A DNA stretch of 64,000 nt from Lethocerus indicus (lineage: Eukaryota; Arthropoda; Insecta; Hemiptera; Belostomatidae), in assembly GCA_019843655.1 (NCBI GenBank), contig JACDQD010000006.1:23206246-23270245 (forward strand), in the 5' to 3' direction. Under the pieces are notes generated by a model, which ran no database searches, had not been told where the DNA came from, and saw only the letters and a list, made by a program, of their open reading frames with translations. This document shows positions 11,048-23,704 of this stretch, one piece after another. Positions within the stretch are counted from its first letter, which is position 1. Every line of letters begins with the position of its first letter. A program made the position numbers and the translations under genes.

Positions 11048-14000
11048 AATGTCGACCGCAAATTGCCCTTCAGCTGTTAAATATCGATTTATAGAAATGC
11101 TCGCTTAGTGAATTATGCTTGTTTAAATTTGTATGCTTGTGACATATAATGATCAAAGACGATCATAAAAAATAGTTTCAGGAACAGATCGACCGAAGAA
11201 GATAGTTCAGCATGCAGAAAGAATCTAAATATAAACCAGATATAAGGAGGTTATCATCAACTGTTCAACACCATATATACATATCTTGTTATGTATATTT
11301 GATTATTTTGATCAAATTATTTGATACATTAAGGAATTAATATACGATAAAATGAAGCATTGTACTCTGCAATATCTGTGTACTGTCCCGGTAATGGAAT
11401 GAACAATTCCGCCAGTTGTTTTTATACACTTTTTAATATTTCTTCCGTACTGGTTGAATTCAGAAATATTTTTTGGTTTTGACTGGTAACTTGGGAACAA
11501 TGAAGCGCCCACCAAATAACGGGACACAATACGTGCGGTGATTGAGGTCTGCCGATTCTTTTTCGAAGGGGGACAATGCCCGCCGGGGAACGAGGGGCGC
11601 CCGCATGGAATTAACGCGTCTGTCACCTGACAAAACCTGGCCCCCGACCCCCGCCCCCCCGGCCCCAGGCCACCGCCGCCAGGGCCTGCCTAACCCCTCG
11701 GCTTTTCGCCACCAAACCGGCCACCGGAAAATCCACAGCCGCATTCGCATCCGCTCGCCAGAAGATTGGATTGAAGAATCGGTGCCCCTACTTTCTGCCA
11801 TGACCCGAGATCTGTTTTATGAACGGTCATCTTTTGCCATCCCCTTCAGAGACCCTCAATTTGCCTGACCGAATTAATTTCAAGGCAAAAGGGTTACCGT
11901 AGATAATTTCAATCCTTCAATTCTACCACACAAATCAGTCGATGTGTTATAACTTCGTGAAAACGATTTATTCAATAATGAACTACCATCAGTTCTACTC
12001 ACATCAAATTAATATATGGGAAGAGGTAGCCTTATATCTGCCCTTTATTGAGCAACAGTTTTTCGAACGAACGACGGAAATAAACTATTAATTTTCTGGA
12101 ATTATTTTTGAAATCGATCAAAATTGCAGTCGATACCCCTATCAGTGTGTCTACCTTCAGACCTACTTTAACAATGTTCGGACACATCCCCGTGTATATT
12201 GAAAGTGGCCTTAGCCTAACATCAGCACTGTTTCATGCAGAAATATGGTGCTAATCCTACAGTAAAGTGCATGGTAAAACAGTTTTATTAACCGGTATCC
12301 AATTCGACAAATGGATTTAATATCTGTCAATCCATTCGGTTTTGGGCGAAACCAACACTTGTCCGTTTATTAATTGGAAGTAATAAATCAAGCGGTTGAG
12401 GACTGGAGAAGATACACTTTTACGCTTAAACACGTGCCGGACAGATAGACCGGGCAGCTGGGAGTCGTAACTCGTGAGCTCCGCTTAATGTTTCGAGCGA
12501 GGGGCCCTTCATCGGCGGCCGCGATCCTGGCGGCCCGTCTGGGCCCTGTTTACGAGCCGAGATAAACCCCCGCCGGGTACGGGCGAACGGGGTACCGATA
12601 GCTGCGATACCGCCCGGATTTTAGTACGTTCCCGCTCTGACATCGCCCACCCGGCGAATGTATTACGATGCGTTCACTAACCAGAGCTAATTCGGCCGTG
12701 TTATTAACCAATTGCGATGTAGGCGCCATATGGAAATAATACCGCAATGATTTAAAGTATTCACGAAAACAGTGGAGGTAAATTATTATTACTTGTAGTA
12801 AATTATAAAATGCCTTGCTATAGTTTGTGAAAATTTATTGCAATGAATGAATTTCAATATAATATATAAGTAATTATATTACACGAATGAGTGAAGGATT
12901 CTGCTGGAATTAGAATTATTACTAACTTCCGGTCGAAGGAATCCCTATATTTCCCAGATTCTTCCTATTTCTTTATATTCCTTCAAGCGTGACGAACAGT
13001 TTATCTGTCGTAAGTTCATGGCACTGTGAGCTGATTTGGGTTGGGGGCGTGCAGACGTTAAAACCCGCAGTTGGTGTTGCTTAATTTGACAGTAATAATC
13101 GTATAAACCCTATCGTCGGATATTTAGTGCAGGTGTGATTAGGACTCTCTCTCCACAACCCCCAACCCCCTCCCCTTTTAACGGGCCTGAGTTACGACAG
13201 ACTTAGTTATGTTTATTCAACGCCAAGGCAGACTAATCTCCTTTGTCGGTTCTAATAACTCGTCTGTCGACGATCCCTTTCCGCCTCTCCCGAATCGGGA
13301 TTTACACAGGACCGTGTACCAGGATTTTGAAAACGTAGGAGCCCCTTTGTTTACAGGGATAATTAGTCATGTATACTCGTAATAACTATAGATACTTGTT
13401 TATCTAAGGATAATTAACTTTATGGCATCGTGTTTATTTATATAAGAGAGACAGTACAGATATAGATGCACTACTGTTACTTTAATGTTTGAATGTGTGC
13501 ATATATGTTGAATATCAATTGAGAATTTTGTTAAAATGAATTTACTATTACACATTATCGAGTGCTCACTCACTGCCTCTAATGCACTCAAATACTATGA
13601 ATTTTGTTCGAATAACATAAAATACTTTGTGGCGCACTAGTGTGGCAGTTGAATTTTTATTATATTTATATGGCGACAAGGAAATATATTTTTGTACAAA
13701 TTCCAGGAATCCAGAGTTAAATAACTATTTAAATTGTAATATGAAATAAATTTGAAGGCGGGTATGGCTCTCTCAATAATGGACCCACTTCGGCCTCGTC
13801 CTCGGCATTGTTCCGTTTGAAGTTAATGGTATTATTGGCTCTTCCATATTGTGCTCGTACATTCCGTATGCTCCTTATCTGCAGGCTTTCAAACTCGACC
13901 CCACCACTCCACGACTCCATGACACGGGAGGTCGAACCTGTTATCGGCTTTTCTCGTGAAAATTATCATCCATATTGTTGGGCCACGAACGGGGTACAAT

Positions 14001-17000
14001 CTGCTGAATGAAAATGCTTCTGGCCGGCCGACAAAAACACCATTGAATCGGTTTGTGAAATCCGCGGTAATTTAATATAATAAGGAAGATAATGTATGAA
14101 CACATTTCATACGGTTTCCGATAAGGAGCCGGTTATTCATCTAAATGAAGCAGTTGTATTTGTTTTTTTGTTATATCATAGGCTACAAATTCATTTCATT
14201 AGTTCAAATTTCTAGATTAGTAGTTTGCATCTCAACACCAAATATCTAAAAAATCTTCCTAACAAGGAAAATCCTAACCTATTTTCTTCCTAACAAACAA
14301 GTAGCTGAGCTACTTCGTAAATAAGGGAGAATTTAACCTCATCTAATCTGAACGAGTTCAATTTAACGAAATTAAGAACGTTAGTTGTCTCCACTCCGAT
14401 ACCGTGGGCTAATATTTTCGTCCGAAATAGGAACAAAAGCCCTCATTATCGTAATGTTCCTATTCAACCGTGTATGGTGGGGACACTTAATTTTTGACAG
14501 GCCTCATAAAAGGTAAAAGTTTATTTTTTGGGTTGAAGCGTCGTTAAGATTTAATGAAACAGCAAGTTGAATTAATTTGAATTAAATTAGACGGAGCGCA
14601 AAGTAAAAATAAACCCCGCGCTCGGATCGGAAATTAACGCAGTTAACAGGTGGCTGAAAAAAAGTTTGCAGGGCACCCGAGCCGGGATTGTCTCACCGCC
14701 CGCTTTGAGACCTCGGCAGAATTAAATCTCATAAAAGCGCTTTCACGGAGGAAACGAGAACAAACAGCTCCCTCCCCCTCCCCGGGAAATTGACGTCTTT
14801 TTAACTGCACCCTCATTCTAATGGTGGGACTTCAATTAATTTTTATTTCTGCGTAAAAAACTACCCAATTCTTCTGCTCTTCTTCGCGTCCATTGTCACG
14901 CTGGGACGTGTATGGTTTTCATAAAAATCGAAACAGTCTGATTAATATAATTTAATTTAACCGTACCTCCAAGTAACTAAAAGTATGACAAAATGATTCA
15001 GTATGGGACATCCTTTATCGTTCAATTTTGTCAACTCTTTGTCTGCAAGCTGAATGCGCTGAAAGACGAACATACGTAATTCAGGATATACATGCAAATG
15101 TTAAGTTTTTGATAGAGGGGGACTAAGTTACAGTGGTGTAATTGTCGAAGGCGCCGGACTGAATGTTACGGTTAAATTTTGAAAACAAACCACAATTTTC
15201 TCGGTTTTCGTCGTATCCGATGGCGGTGAAAAATGTACCTTACCTTAAAATTTACCTATTTGACACCGAGCGGGGCGAGACCTGCAGCGTTGAATTTCGC
15301 GCGGCCGAACCGTCTGCACAAAGTCGGTTTCAGTCGACTGAAATGATGAAGCGAATCCATTGGCCATTGTTCGGCCCCCCTGGATTCATCGCTCGTAAAC
15401 CGCCCAAGGAATTCCAGCCATTTGCGCCCCGACCCCGTTTGAAGTACGTAACGCTTTTATTGTCGCAACAAACTTCCCGCTCGTTATGACCCATATATGC
15501 GAAGATAACTGTAAGAACTTCTGTTCGAGCCATTATTTTCCCCGACATGGAACGAGTCTCGTTTGTTTCTACGGACTTTCGATTTATCGTTCACTTAACT
15601 CTCAAAAACGATCATAAACATCTATATAGCCTGACTGTGTCGAGACGTTTCAATGAAAATAATGATGGAATATAGAAATATTACAATTGTCCTTTAAATA
15701 TTATAAACGGACATATATTTAATGTATAGTTATTTAAATCAAAACTATAAAATAAACTTGAACGCAGAATGACTATGACAGGATATTGGTGTACGCCGAT
15801 TACGACCTAGATATACATATCATTTCAGTTTACCGCATGATCTTTGCAATCGAGCCTCAATGAATTATTAACAGCAAAGAGTTAACGTAATTACCATACC
15901 TTGAACCTGTGAACACTTGCGATGTTATCTTCAAAAGAGAAATCTTTCTAAATTATTATATATATATTTTTTTGTGTACCGAATTAATCGCGTTTAAAAT
16001 GAAGTTTCGGTGTGCAGACCGGACACTGGGGGCAATTCTCGGTCTCACGTAAATAAGCAATCGCTCACCGGGTTTTGGCGCAAATCGGGGGCTCCGAGAG
16101 GTCGCACACTGTTTTATCGCTCCAGTCATCTCATAATATATTGATTCATACTGCAGTGACGCGAATTCCTATTCATTATGCAATAAACACAAGTCGGCCA
16201 CAATTCTAGTTCCCATAAATTGTCTCTCACAGTAATAAGTGTATAAGACAAAAATAGAATGTTATTTAATCGGTTTTAGTGTGGAAATTACTGATCATAT
16301 AGACAGTACTTCTCACGAGGTACTTTGAAAGTTCACTTGTCGGAGGGCTAGGACAAGTTTGGCATTGGCGCTTGACGAAGTGTCCATTTAGCTACGCTGG
16401 ATGAATAATTTATACTACATTTCTTAAGAATGACCTCTTATTGAGTTTGACTGAGTTGTATTAAGGATTCTTCAAAAGTGATGGACATCAGGGATAAAAC
16501 GTCTATTCAAACGACGTTTAGGTACCAAACATGAAGGATTTTCGTCCACAAACCCACGGGGTGTTTGAAACTGGAGGCGAATCAACCATTCGAAATTCTG
16601 CGACGTAACCATCACCACAATGATAAATAGTTAGATAAATTAAACAGTATCTCAATACATAGGACACATGCCTTAAAACTGTATATCGAAATGGCGCAAT
16701 GAATAAAAATGAATAAAAATTTTTCATATTTCTAAGAGAGATTTATTTGACTATCATTGAAAGGTCGAGGAAAATATATTGATGCAATAATTTTTGTAAT
16801 TAGGCGTAGCATTGAAATCCATTATAATTTCCAATCTGGGACGATATTATTTTCCGGTAATGCAAATGTAGTGGAAGATTTACCGGCTGATTTATGTCAG
16901 CTGGCGACTGGCTCGGCCTCTGTTAGCGAGAGGGGCTGTCCCCGGACCTTCCGAGGGCTATACGCCTTTTTTTTCTTCTACCCCATTGAAGGGACATTTC

Positions 17001-18361
17001 GTTCCCATTACGGGGCCCGACATCCGTGAAGAATTTCCACTGTCATCGTTTCCCTTATTCCGCGACGTCGACAGAGAAAAACAGGAGGGGATCGTGATTT
17101 AGGGCAGGGCGGATAACGTTAAAAGCGCATTTAAAAATGGGGCAAGCTCTGAGATATTTTTATTCCGGTAATAGAGAATATTAAAGCACAGTATAAAACA
17201 AGAACAAAGGTTGAAACTAGATATATATCTTTAGGGCGCTTTACAAGAATTTTATTCATTGATATAAGATATTAATGGTTAATGTACAGAATTAACATAG
17301 TTTAACATTGTCTAAACTCATGTGAATATCATGTTTCTAGCAACATAAATAAGTTAATGGCCATTTTCAGAATTCGATGCAATGATTACGTAAAGAAATT
17401 TATAAGCCAAAGTAATCGATAATTCTGCAATTGGATTTCCTGAACAAATGATATTAGATGTCTTGGTAATAGATAGTTCTCTCCAAGTAAGATTTTCGAT
17501 GTCCAGCACGTAATATTTTCAGTTAACACAAGACTGGAAATGACGAACTTATATTTTTTATTTTCTGTCATACCAGTTATTGGGCCACGTTTGAAAGAAG
17601 ACCCAAAGTGTGGGCTATTCCGATCGCGTAGGAGTACAGTTATAATTCAAACCGTGCCTACACCTACAGAGATAATCGTTCGTGCGTAACTGGGCAAATA
17701 TATTGGGCGGAACTAACAGGAAATAGAATGGGAACGTGGCCAAAAAAGCTATATATATAATTAGAAGTTCAGAAATCGATTAAATAATGAATTCCGAATA
17801 GCAAAAAGTGAGAATATCTTTGGTCTAAAAAAAAGTGGAATAGTGGTTGGAATATACGAAGGTTCTGACCAGACATCATCAGTTATAATCGTTCATTTAG
17901 ATCGTCTCTTAATAATTGTGCATACTGACTTTAATGTCCCTTTACGTACCGATTATATATTTACAACTCTATCTGCTTTAAATGTGCTTCCGCACAGATG
18001 CGGATGAGTCACCGGTGTGATTAAATGAAGATCCCCCCCGTTTTTTCAGGCAGCTAACTAAATTGATTAGGTCCAATGCAAATAGAGTAAGTAAAAAAAA
18101 GGAAATATGTATTAATATCCATTTTCGGTTTGAAGCTGTCCCTCCGGTAATGGAATTGGAAAAAGCACTTCTAAGAGATTGCAAAAAATAGAATGGGCAG
18201 TGATCATTTTCGAAATCTACTAATTTTCTGATTTGTTTAGAGGTAAACAGTAAAAATATAAACTTCATATTTTGGTCCCCATTTTTTAATGGTTTCTATA
18301 AAGTTCCGATATATCTTGCATCAATCTTTTATATTCTTCTAGACGTATTTTAGACAAACCT
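11048..18361. other. Non-coding DNA with GC-richer islands
   Basis: No supported gene is visible. GC-richer islands at about 11540-11860, 12430-12740, 14570-14820, 15130-15550 and 16860-17140 produce chance frames of up to 113 codons on either strand. The island at 15130-15550 contains CTTTTATTG, a Hox/Caudal-type core, and may be regulatory. The rest is AT-rich with scattered short direct repeats, such as the doubled CTTCCTAACAA near 14257-14301. No element ends or splice-bounded coding frames stood out. Confidence 0.55.
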
Positions 18362-18368
18362 TTTCAGT

Positions 18369-18800
18369 AGATTTCGTGTGTTTCTGTCTCCTCTCGCTGG
18401 TTTGGTCTTTTGCTAGACCGGTTTCGGGTGTTCGCCATCTTCAGAGCGCGGTGATAGTCACTTTGGCACTTTGGATGTTTTTTGGGCATCCTCACTGCAC
18501 TGCCACTGTCACTTGTACTGTATGTTTATCGTGTGTTTGTCTTGTTATTGTTTTTTTTCGGAATGTTGTTCGTCTTCTTTGGGTTGGGAGGGGTTTTTTT
18601 AATCGGGTTTGTCGGATTATCGGTCAAAACGGGGGCGGGGAGTTGAGGTTGTTTAGTAGTATTAGCGGGGCGAATATAGCATCACTTTCGGTATTTATAT
18701 TTTCGTTTATTATATTGCTTTGTTTGTTCTCGAATCGGGGATGCACTCAACTAAAGTTCGTTGGGTGCACGAGCACCGCGACGCTAGCGCCCCCATAGGG
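18369..18800 (-). mobile_element. Penelope-like element fragment, copy 2
   Basis: On the minus strand this fragment runs from a GC-rich start (GGGGGCGCTAGCGTCGCGG near 18793) through an A-rich leader to the hammerhead core near 18430, and ends in the shared tail GAGACAGAAACACACGAAAT by 18369. The tail is almost identical to that of the plus-strand copy at 32.6 kb. No reverse-transcriptase frame remains. A 140-codon plus-strand frame over this interval is antisense to the element and is not regarded as a gene. Assignment to Penelope-like elements rests on the hammerhead in the terminal repeat and is provisional. Confidence 0.5.
18412..18447 (-). ncRNA. Hammerhead-ribozyme-like motif, copy 2
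   Basis: Minus strand: GCT (18447-18445), CTGAAGA (18444-18438), a 12-base stem-II region, GAAA (18425-18422), ACCGGT (18422-18417), then C and TAGC (18415-18412). Stem I is reduced to three pairs beside a looped-out base. Stem II keeps only two or three G-C pairs. The core bases are intact, but folding is weaker than in the 32.6 kb copy. Confidence 0.5.
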
Positions 18801-19024
18801 TGGGCGTCAACTTAATGCACTAGACTAAATTTCAACATATTAATGATTGAAAAAGTTTCACTGAAAAATTATTTTAATTAAATTTCACAGTGAACTCAAA
18901 AAATTGAACCAAGGCAGCAGAAATATTTTGAAATAAATTAGTATAATTACCTCGTTTCCATATAAATTGTTTTGTGTTTTGTTCAATAACAAAATAAGTT
19001 TTGTTTCATTTTTATTTTTATTTA

Positions 19025-19065
19025 TCTCTACGGTATTCCAACCCCTCGCAGACCACAAAATAGGT
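19025..19065 (+). repeat. Inverted tail fragment of the hammerhead element
   Basis: CTACGGTATTCCAACCCCTC then GCAGACCACAAAA matches the tail downstream of the 32.6 kb hammerhead with two differences, and is in plus orientation. Copy 2, about 230 bases to the left, lies in minus orientation and stops just before this segment. The pair may therefore be the two ends of one rearranged or inverted element. Confidence 0.5.
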
Positions 19066-20823
19066 ATTCTAAACCTTTTCAGGTAATACTGTATTCAAGA
19101 GTAATTCTCCTCTTTCTGAATGGATGGCAATTGGACGTTTCCGATCGGAACAGTTTCAGTTGTCTATAAATTGAAGGATGGGCTCTCATTGATAAGACAA
19201 TCTAAATGCTAAACCGGTGGCTCCGCTCCAACCCAAATTGAGAAACAGACGAAGATGGACGGGGATATTGTCCTATCCCAACTGTGTTTTACCCCATATT
19301 TTAGCCCGAGAATGGCCCACCGAAGGCACTTTTTCTTTTATTTAAAATTGTTCCCTGTGAGAATTATTTCTCTAGATAGGACGACGAAATAAGCGCAAAC
19401 GTGATTCATGTGTTGATAGGAAACTGTTGTATGATCTAAAGAAGTAATAATTAAAATGTGACCGCAACCGCTGTAATACTCGTGTATTTAATATCTGTAG
19501 AAATATTTAAATCGTCAATAGAAATTCATTCGAATATAGTTAATCAAATAAAGAAGAAATCTAAATCTAAGTAATCTTCAGTTTTTCGTGGTATTATATA
19601 CCAAATAATTTGATAATGGACACATCCAAGTCATATGATGACTAATAATAACACAAGTAATATATTCACCGAGGTCCTGGTATAAATATTTAAAACTGTT
19701 TTTAGACATTGCCATTTTATTAAGTTGGTATTTGAATATTTTTCTTGTTGGATGGTATAGGTCGGATGTTCGAAATAATTTAATTCCAGTGAACAGGATG
19801 CAGTCGGTGAGGACAACGGAGCAACAGAGCAACAGTCGTCCGAATATGTATAGGAATTTACGGTATCGATAAGTGATCCCATTCGCGAACCGGTACAATG
19901 ATTGGAGTGTCTCAGCCGAAGTGAGAGAGATACGCCTCTGGAAAATGAAGCCCTCCCTGTGTATTGAATAATAACAGAGCCCCCAACACTTGCCCGCCCC
20001 AAACTTCATCCGAGCCTTTTCTCTTTTCTTAGTTTTTAGATCAGCCTCGTTCCCACAGTTTCTTTAATGGCCCTCTAAACGGTTAGATATTTATTTTTAT
20101 TATATATGCCATAAAGTTAGAGAATACTTTAGATAGTCGATGTACGCCCAATATTAATCGTAAACGATTTCAGAAGGATTACAGATCATTCGATGAATTA
20201 ACAGGTAAAATATTTATCCAAATAATTTTATTTCAGAAATAATAGGTTGGAGGTTCGCCTCAGTAATTGATTCAGAATTATATGGGAGAATTCTGGTTTA
20301 AAGGCGATTTTTCTTCAGACAAATGATATAGTTCAAAAAGCTCGATTACGTACAACATGTAACTCAGTAGCTTTTCGAGTGGAAAGTCGGAAAAAGGTAG
20401 CCTACAGTTTACGACAAGATTTTATAGCCGAATTCACCGACATGGTTTGCTTCCCAAGCAGGCTACAGAAATTGAATTTTATATTGATATTTCTTGTTCA
20501 TCTTTATTAGTTGAGGGTAATGGAATGTTTATGGAAATTAAAATAAGTAATCGAGATATACAATGCGAACCTACTTATTTATTAGTGTTAATAATCACTT
20601 AGATTATAAACTTATTACCATCTCAGCAACGAAAACTATTTAAGTCTACGGTAGAATTTAATGTTGACTTACCGGTGGTGTCATGGAGCTTGCGGTGCGC
20701 TATTGGGAGAGTTGCACATTGTGATCCCGCAGGAAACTAGTATTGTCAGGGAACTGTTCAAGATTTCAGACTAAAGTGCAGACGCAGGATGCATTGCTCC
20801 TGGCATTATCCATTCTCCGCTCG

Positions 20824-20865
<42 letters not shown>

Positions 20866-21516
20866 GAGATAATCGTTGGGTACTTCAACCGGTTTAATGA
20901 GACATTCACGTTAGAACTGACTAGTCACATTGGGATCTGGTCTTACAATAAGATTGCAGCATAGTTGAGCTACGTGATGAAATGGAATCAATTGCTTCCC
21001 ACAATTATAGTAATGCTACTCTGCAAATCTGCAAGTCCGTGCAAATGGTCTGTCCGATATGAACTGTAGAAAACAATTAATAATGCCCTACTTTCCGAGA
21101 GCTATTTCATCGGCCTTAATTCCTTTTTTTGTGACCCCAGTTTTTTAAAATGATTTCTGAATTATCGTGGGTGAACATGAACGAAATATTAGAAATAGCT
21201 TAAAGAAAATATAATCTAATGTCATTTATGGTCTAATTAGTATATTTCCAATTAAAATGATAACGCACACTGCATTGCGGAGTTTGCTTTATTTCTTGCT
21301 GCTTGGCGGCTCAAGCGTAACGCAGGCAGAATTATAATGTAGATCGTTTTAACATATGTTGTTTCATGTTTCCTTAAGAATATTCATTATACAAAAGCAC
21401 GAACTTGCTGGCACTTGCTCATTTTGCATTGCTCGACAATTCCAGCGACTCGCCAAACTCTCCCGCGACTTCAGATTGCACGGCTATACCCTGTATACTG
21501 GCGATGACTTACTTAC
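19066..21516. other. Non-coding AT-rich DNA
   Basis: No supported gene is visible. Two overlapping minus-strand frames of 123 and 143 codons (19578-20009) lack recognisable features and are rejected. The (AG)n microsatellite at 20827-20861 is listed separately. Confidence 0.55.
20827..20861 (+). repeat. (AG)17 microsatellite
   Basis: An uninterrupted AG dinucleotide run followed by AAAGGG. GAGAG is also the GAGA-factor core in insects, but the perfect array points to slippage rather than to a selected site. Confidence 0.95.
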
Positions 21517-21673
21517 CAGTGTCCCTTGGGTGATACATGCCCATTCTTTTAAATTATCAACCTGCCTCAATGAATTACTCTTAGTAGGTAAAATATTAAC
21601 TTCAATAACCGTCCAAGAGGCCGTAACCTTAGAAATTATATTCACATTTTCACCAGGGGCCATGATCCTTATC
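21517..21673 (-). CDS. Candidate internal exon, unknown protein
   Basis: On the minus strand a 157-base open segment is bounded by CTATTTCAG on its 5' side and by a strong donor, CACTG then GTAAGT, on its 3' side. After one leading base (the third position of a split codon) it encodes 52 residues without a stop and ends exactly on a codon boundary. The peptide begins IRIMAPGENVNIISKV and ends NLKEWACITQGTL. I recognise no family. The plus strand is also open across this interval (21356-21682), so one of the two is a shadow. The donor is near-consensus but the acceptor's pyrimidine tract is only moderate. It could be an exon of a minus-strand gene, unlike the plus-strand candidates at 23.6 and 59.3 kb, or chance. 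Confidence 0.25.
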
Positions 21674-23580
21674 CTGAAATAGGCCGGACCTTACTTAAAG
21701 GGTGTCTGGCAGAAATATTTGATAATCTTGAAATATTATAATGTAAGGTGTCCGTACCGAGTTTTTGTGCTCCGTTGAATAGGGTGTCCTAAAGAAAGAT
21801 CGGTTTAACATTTAGTGACGCGATTGGTAAGATTTATGACAGGGTATTGAGGAAACTTTGAAAGAACTCTTTGAAAAAAAACATAAAAATTGGCTAAACT
21901 GACCCACGGTTGAAATAATCTCGCGTTCATATTTCTCCACTCCCCTATGCTGGCGATGTAGCATTCATTTAAAACGGAATTCTATTAGATATGGGGAATA
22001 GATGAAATCGGCGAAAAGTTTTATTTATCGGAATCTTATCTTTAGGAACACAAAGTATATTTATGGGCAGTTTTTACAAAATGGAACTAAATGTGATTCA
22101 GACAATTACCTTTTTAATCTGAATTAGTAATTAATTTTCGAGTATTTGAAATTGGTAATATAAAGAGGTATATTACCACATTTATCGCGACGGTAATTTT
22201 CAATCAACACGGAGTGGTGAGTTATACCGTTGTCCCCTCAAAAAAAAAAAGAAAAACAGAGCGTTCGAAACGGATTCATCCGGTCGTATTATAAACGGAG
22301 TTAGTCGCTTAAATGCGCGGTGGGATTTGGCGAGGACGGGGCTTGAAAAATGTAAAAAATGAGCCCTTTTCGGTTATGAGCCGGCCCGTGCACGGCCAGC
22401 CGGTCAAAGCGTGACCCGGCTGCTCCTTTTCGGATAAATTCCGCAGTTCAAATATGCGCTCTCCACCAACGGGGATCGCTACCCCGGCCCCGCGTCCCCC
22501 AACCGTCCGGAATTAATTTCCCAACGTATATAATTAGTAATTTCATCGAGTGTTGTGGCTGTGATTGGGCCGTCTGGAAATGAAAGGGAGTAGTTTTACA
22601 TGCGGGTCACACGCGTTTGTTACCTGGGTTGGCGGCTAGTTAGTGGCGGCGGCCCCTCCCTCCCTCCCTCCCTCCCTCCCTCGCTCACTCTCTCTCTCTC
22701 CCTCCCTCCACACCCGGACGACTAAAATCCCCGGAATTAAAGTTACAGCCCGGGGCGGACCCCCCTGATTCGCTTTGTGCGCTCCTCTGCCGGCTCATCG
22801 TTATACATATCGCGCTCCTATTATTGCGGATTGTCCTAATGAGACATATTAGCCTAATACCTTTTAATAAATAAATTCCTTTTGTGCGGTACACACAGGC
22901 ACACACAATGCTATCTGTTCCTGACGTGAACGATTATTGACCAATTTAGATTGGTTTTATTAAGACACATACTTCTTTATCTTTTACGATCATATTTCAG
23001 TGACTCATATTCTATGTACATTTGCTAAAATAAAGATAGAGAAGAATTAAATATAAAGAATATTAATGGAACAAAATCGGGGTAAATAATTCAAGGATTC
23101 AAACAGTTATTAATCATATGAGAACAAAATTATCGCAGAATATTTGAGTCTATAATTACTGAATAACATTGCTTTCTATTGGAGGTTTATTTCTTAAAAA
23201 TTCATTTATACCTTTCAGAAACGGGACAGATATTGTATTCACAATCTGCTTGATTAAGTTTGTTTCTTTTCATGCTGATTAATGTAGGTATTTTTCCATT
23301 TATTAAATGGAAAACCAGAGGAGCTCTCATGCTCGAACCTTATTCATCCTGATGCCTCTTTTTTAGTTTTTTCTTTAATTAAGAAATGGAGATTTAAAGG
23401 ATGTTATCTATGTAGGCTAATTTCACTGATTTTTGTGACAGTTTCAGACTTCTGTTAGTTTCGAGCTTTTACTAGTTTTTCTAGTGTCTTGCAAGATTTT
23501 ATCATTCCGGGTTAGTTCCTTTGAAACGATAATATAGAAATTTAGGCTTACGAATCTGAAAATTGATTTACTTTCTCTAG
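21674..23580. other. Non-coding DNA with a GC-richer island at 22250-22720
   Basis: The island at about 22250-22560 has high GC, CG dinucleotides and several ATTA/AATTA cores, resembling a conserved regulatory block; this is inference. The remainder is AT-rich. The (TCCC)n tract is listed separately. The last bases before 23581 form a pyrimidine-rich splice acceptor. Confidence 0.5.
22653..22710 (+). repeat. (TCCC)n and (CT)n pyrimidine tract
   Basis: About seven consecutive TCCC units are followed by CT dinucleotides and further TCCC units. The complementary strand is G-rich with regularly spaced GGG runs and could form quadruplex or triplex structures. Confidence 0.9.
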
Positions 23581-23704
23581 GATGAAGTTGCAAGTCGTCG
23601 AGGCTAAGCTTTATGATCTTGCCAGAGATTCGGTCTTTGTAGTGCGCGGAATGTTTTCAAGCTGCACTAAATTCGGTCAGGAACAATACGGTGATAATGT
23701 TACG
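23581..23704 (+). CDS. Probable internal exon, unrecognised protein
   Basis: A 124-base open segment lies between a pyrimidine-rich acceptor (TTTACTTTCTCTAG ending at 23580) and a good donor (ACG then GTATGT at 23705). One leading G completes a split codon, then 41 codons follow and end on a codon boundary. The peptide starts MKLQVVEAKLYDLARDSVFV and ends FGQEQYGDNVT. Its mix of charged and hydrophobic residues and its higher GC set it apart from the AT-rich flanks, and the other two plus frames hit stops. An in-frame TGA lies just upstream of the acceptor and the intronic continuation past the donor is short, so only splicing makes sense of it. The methionine is probably internal. I do not recognise the family. 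A plus-strand partner in compatible phase lies at 59.27 kb. Confidence 0.5.

Noticed and set aside
18376..18798. 140-codon plus frame rich in Cys and Phe
   Set aside because: It is antisense to the hammerhead-bearing element fragment; composition reflects the element's A-rich strand.
19578..20009. Two overlapping minus-strand frames (143 and 123 codons)
   Set aside because: Both are open over the same DNA, with no domain, splice signals or composition shift to favour either.
20680..20760. Minus-strand donor-like GTAAGT after an open stretch (ends near 20670)
   Set aside because: The open frame is only about 22 codons, the upstream acceptor is poor and the peptide is not protein-like.
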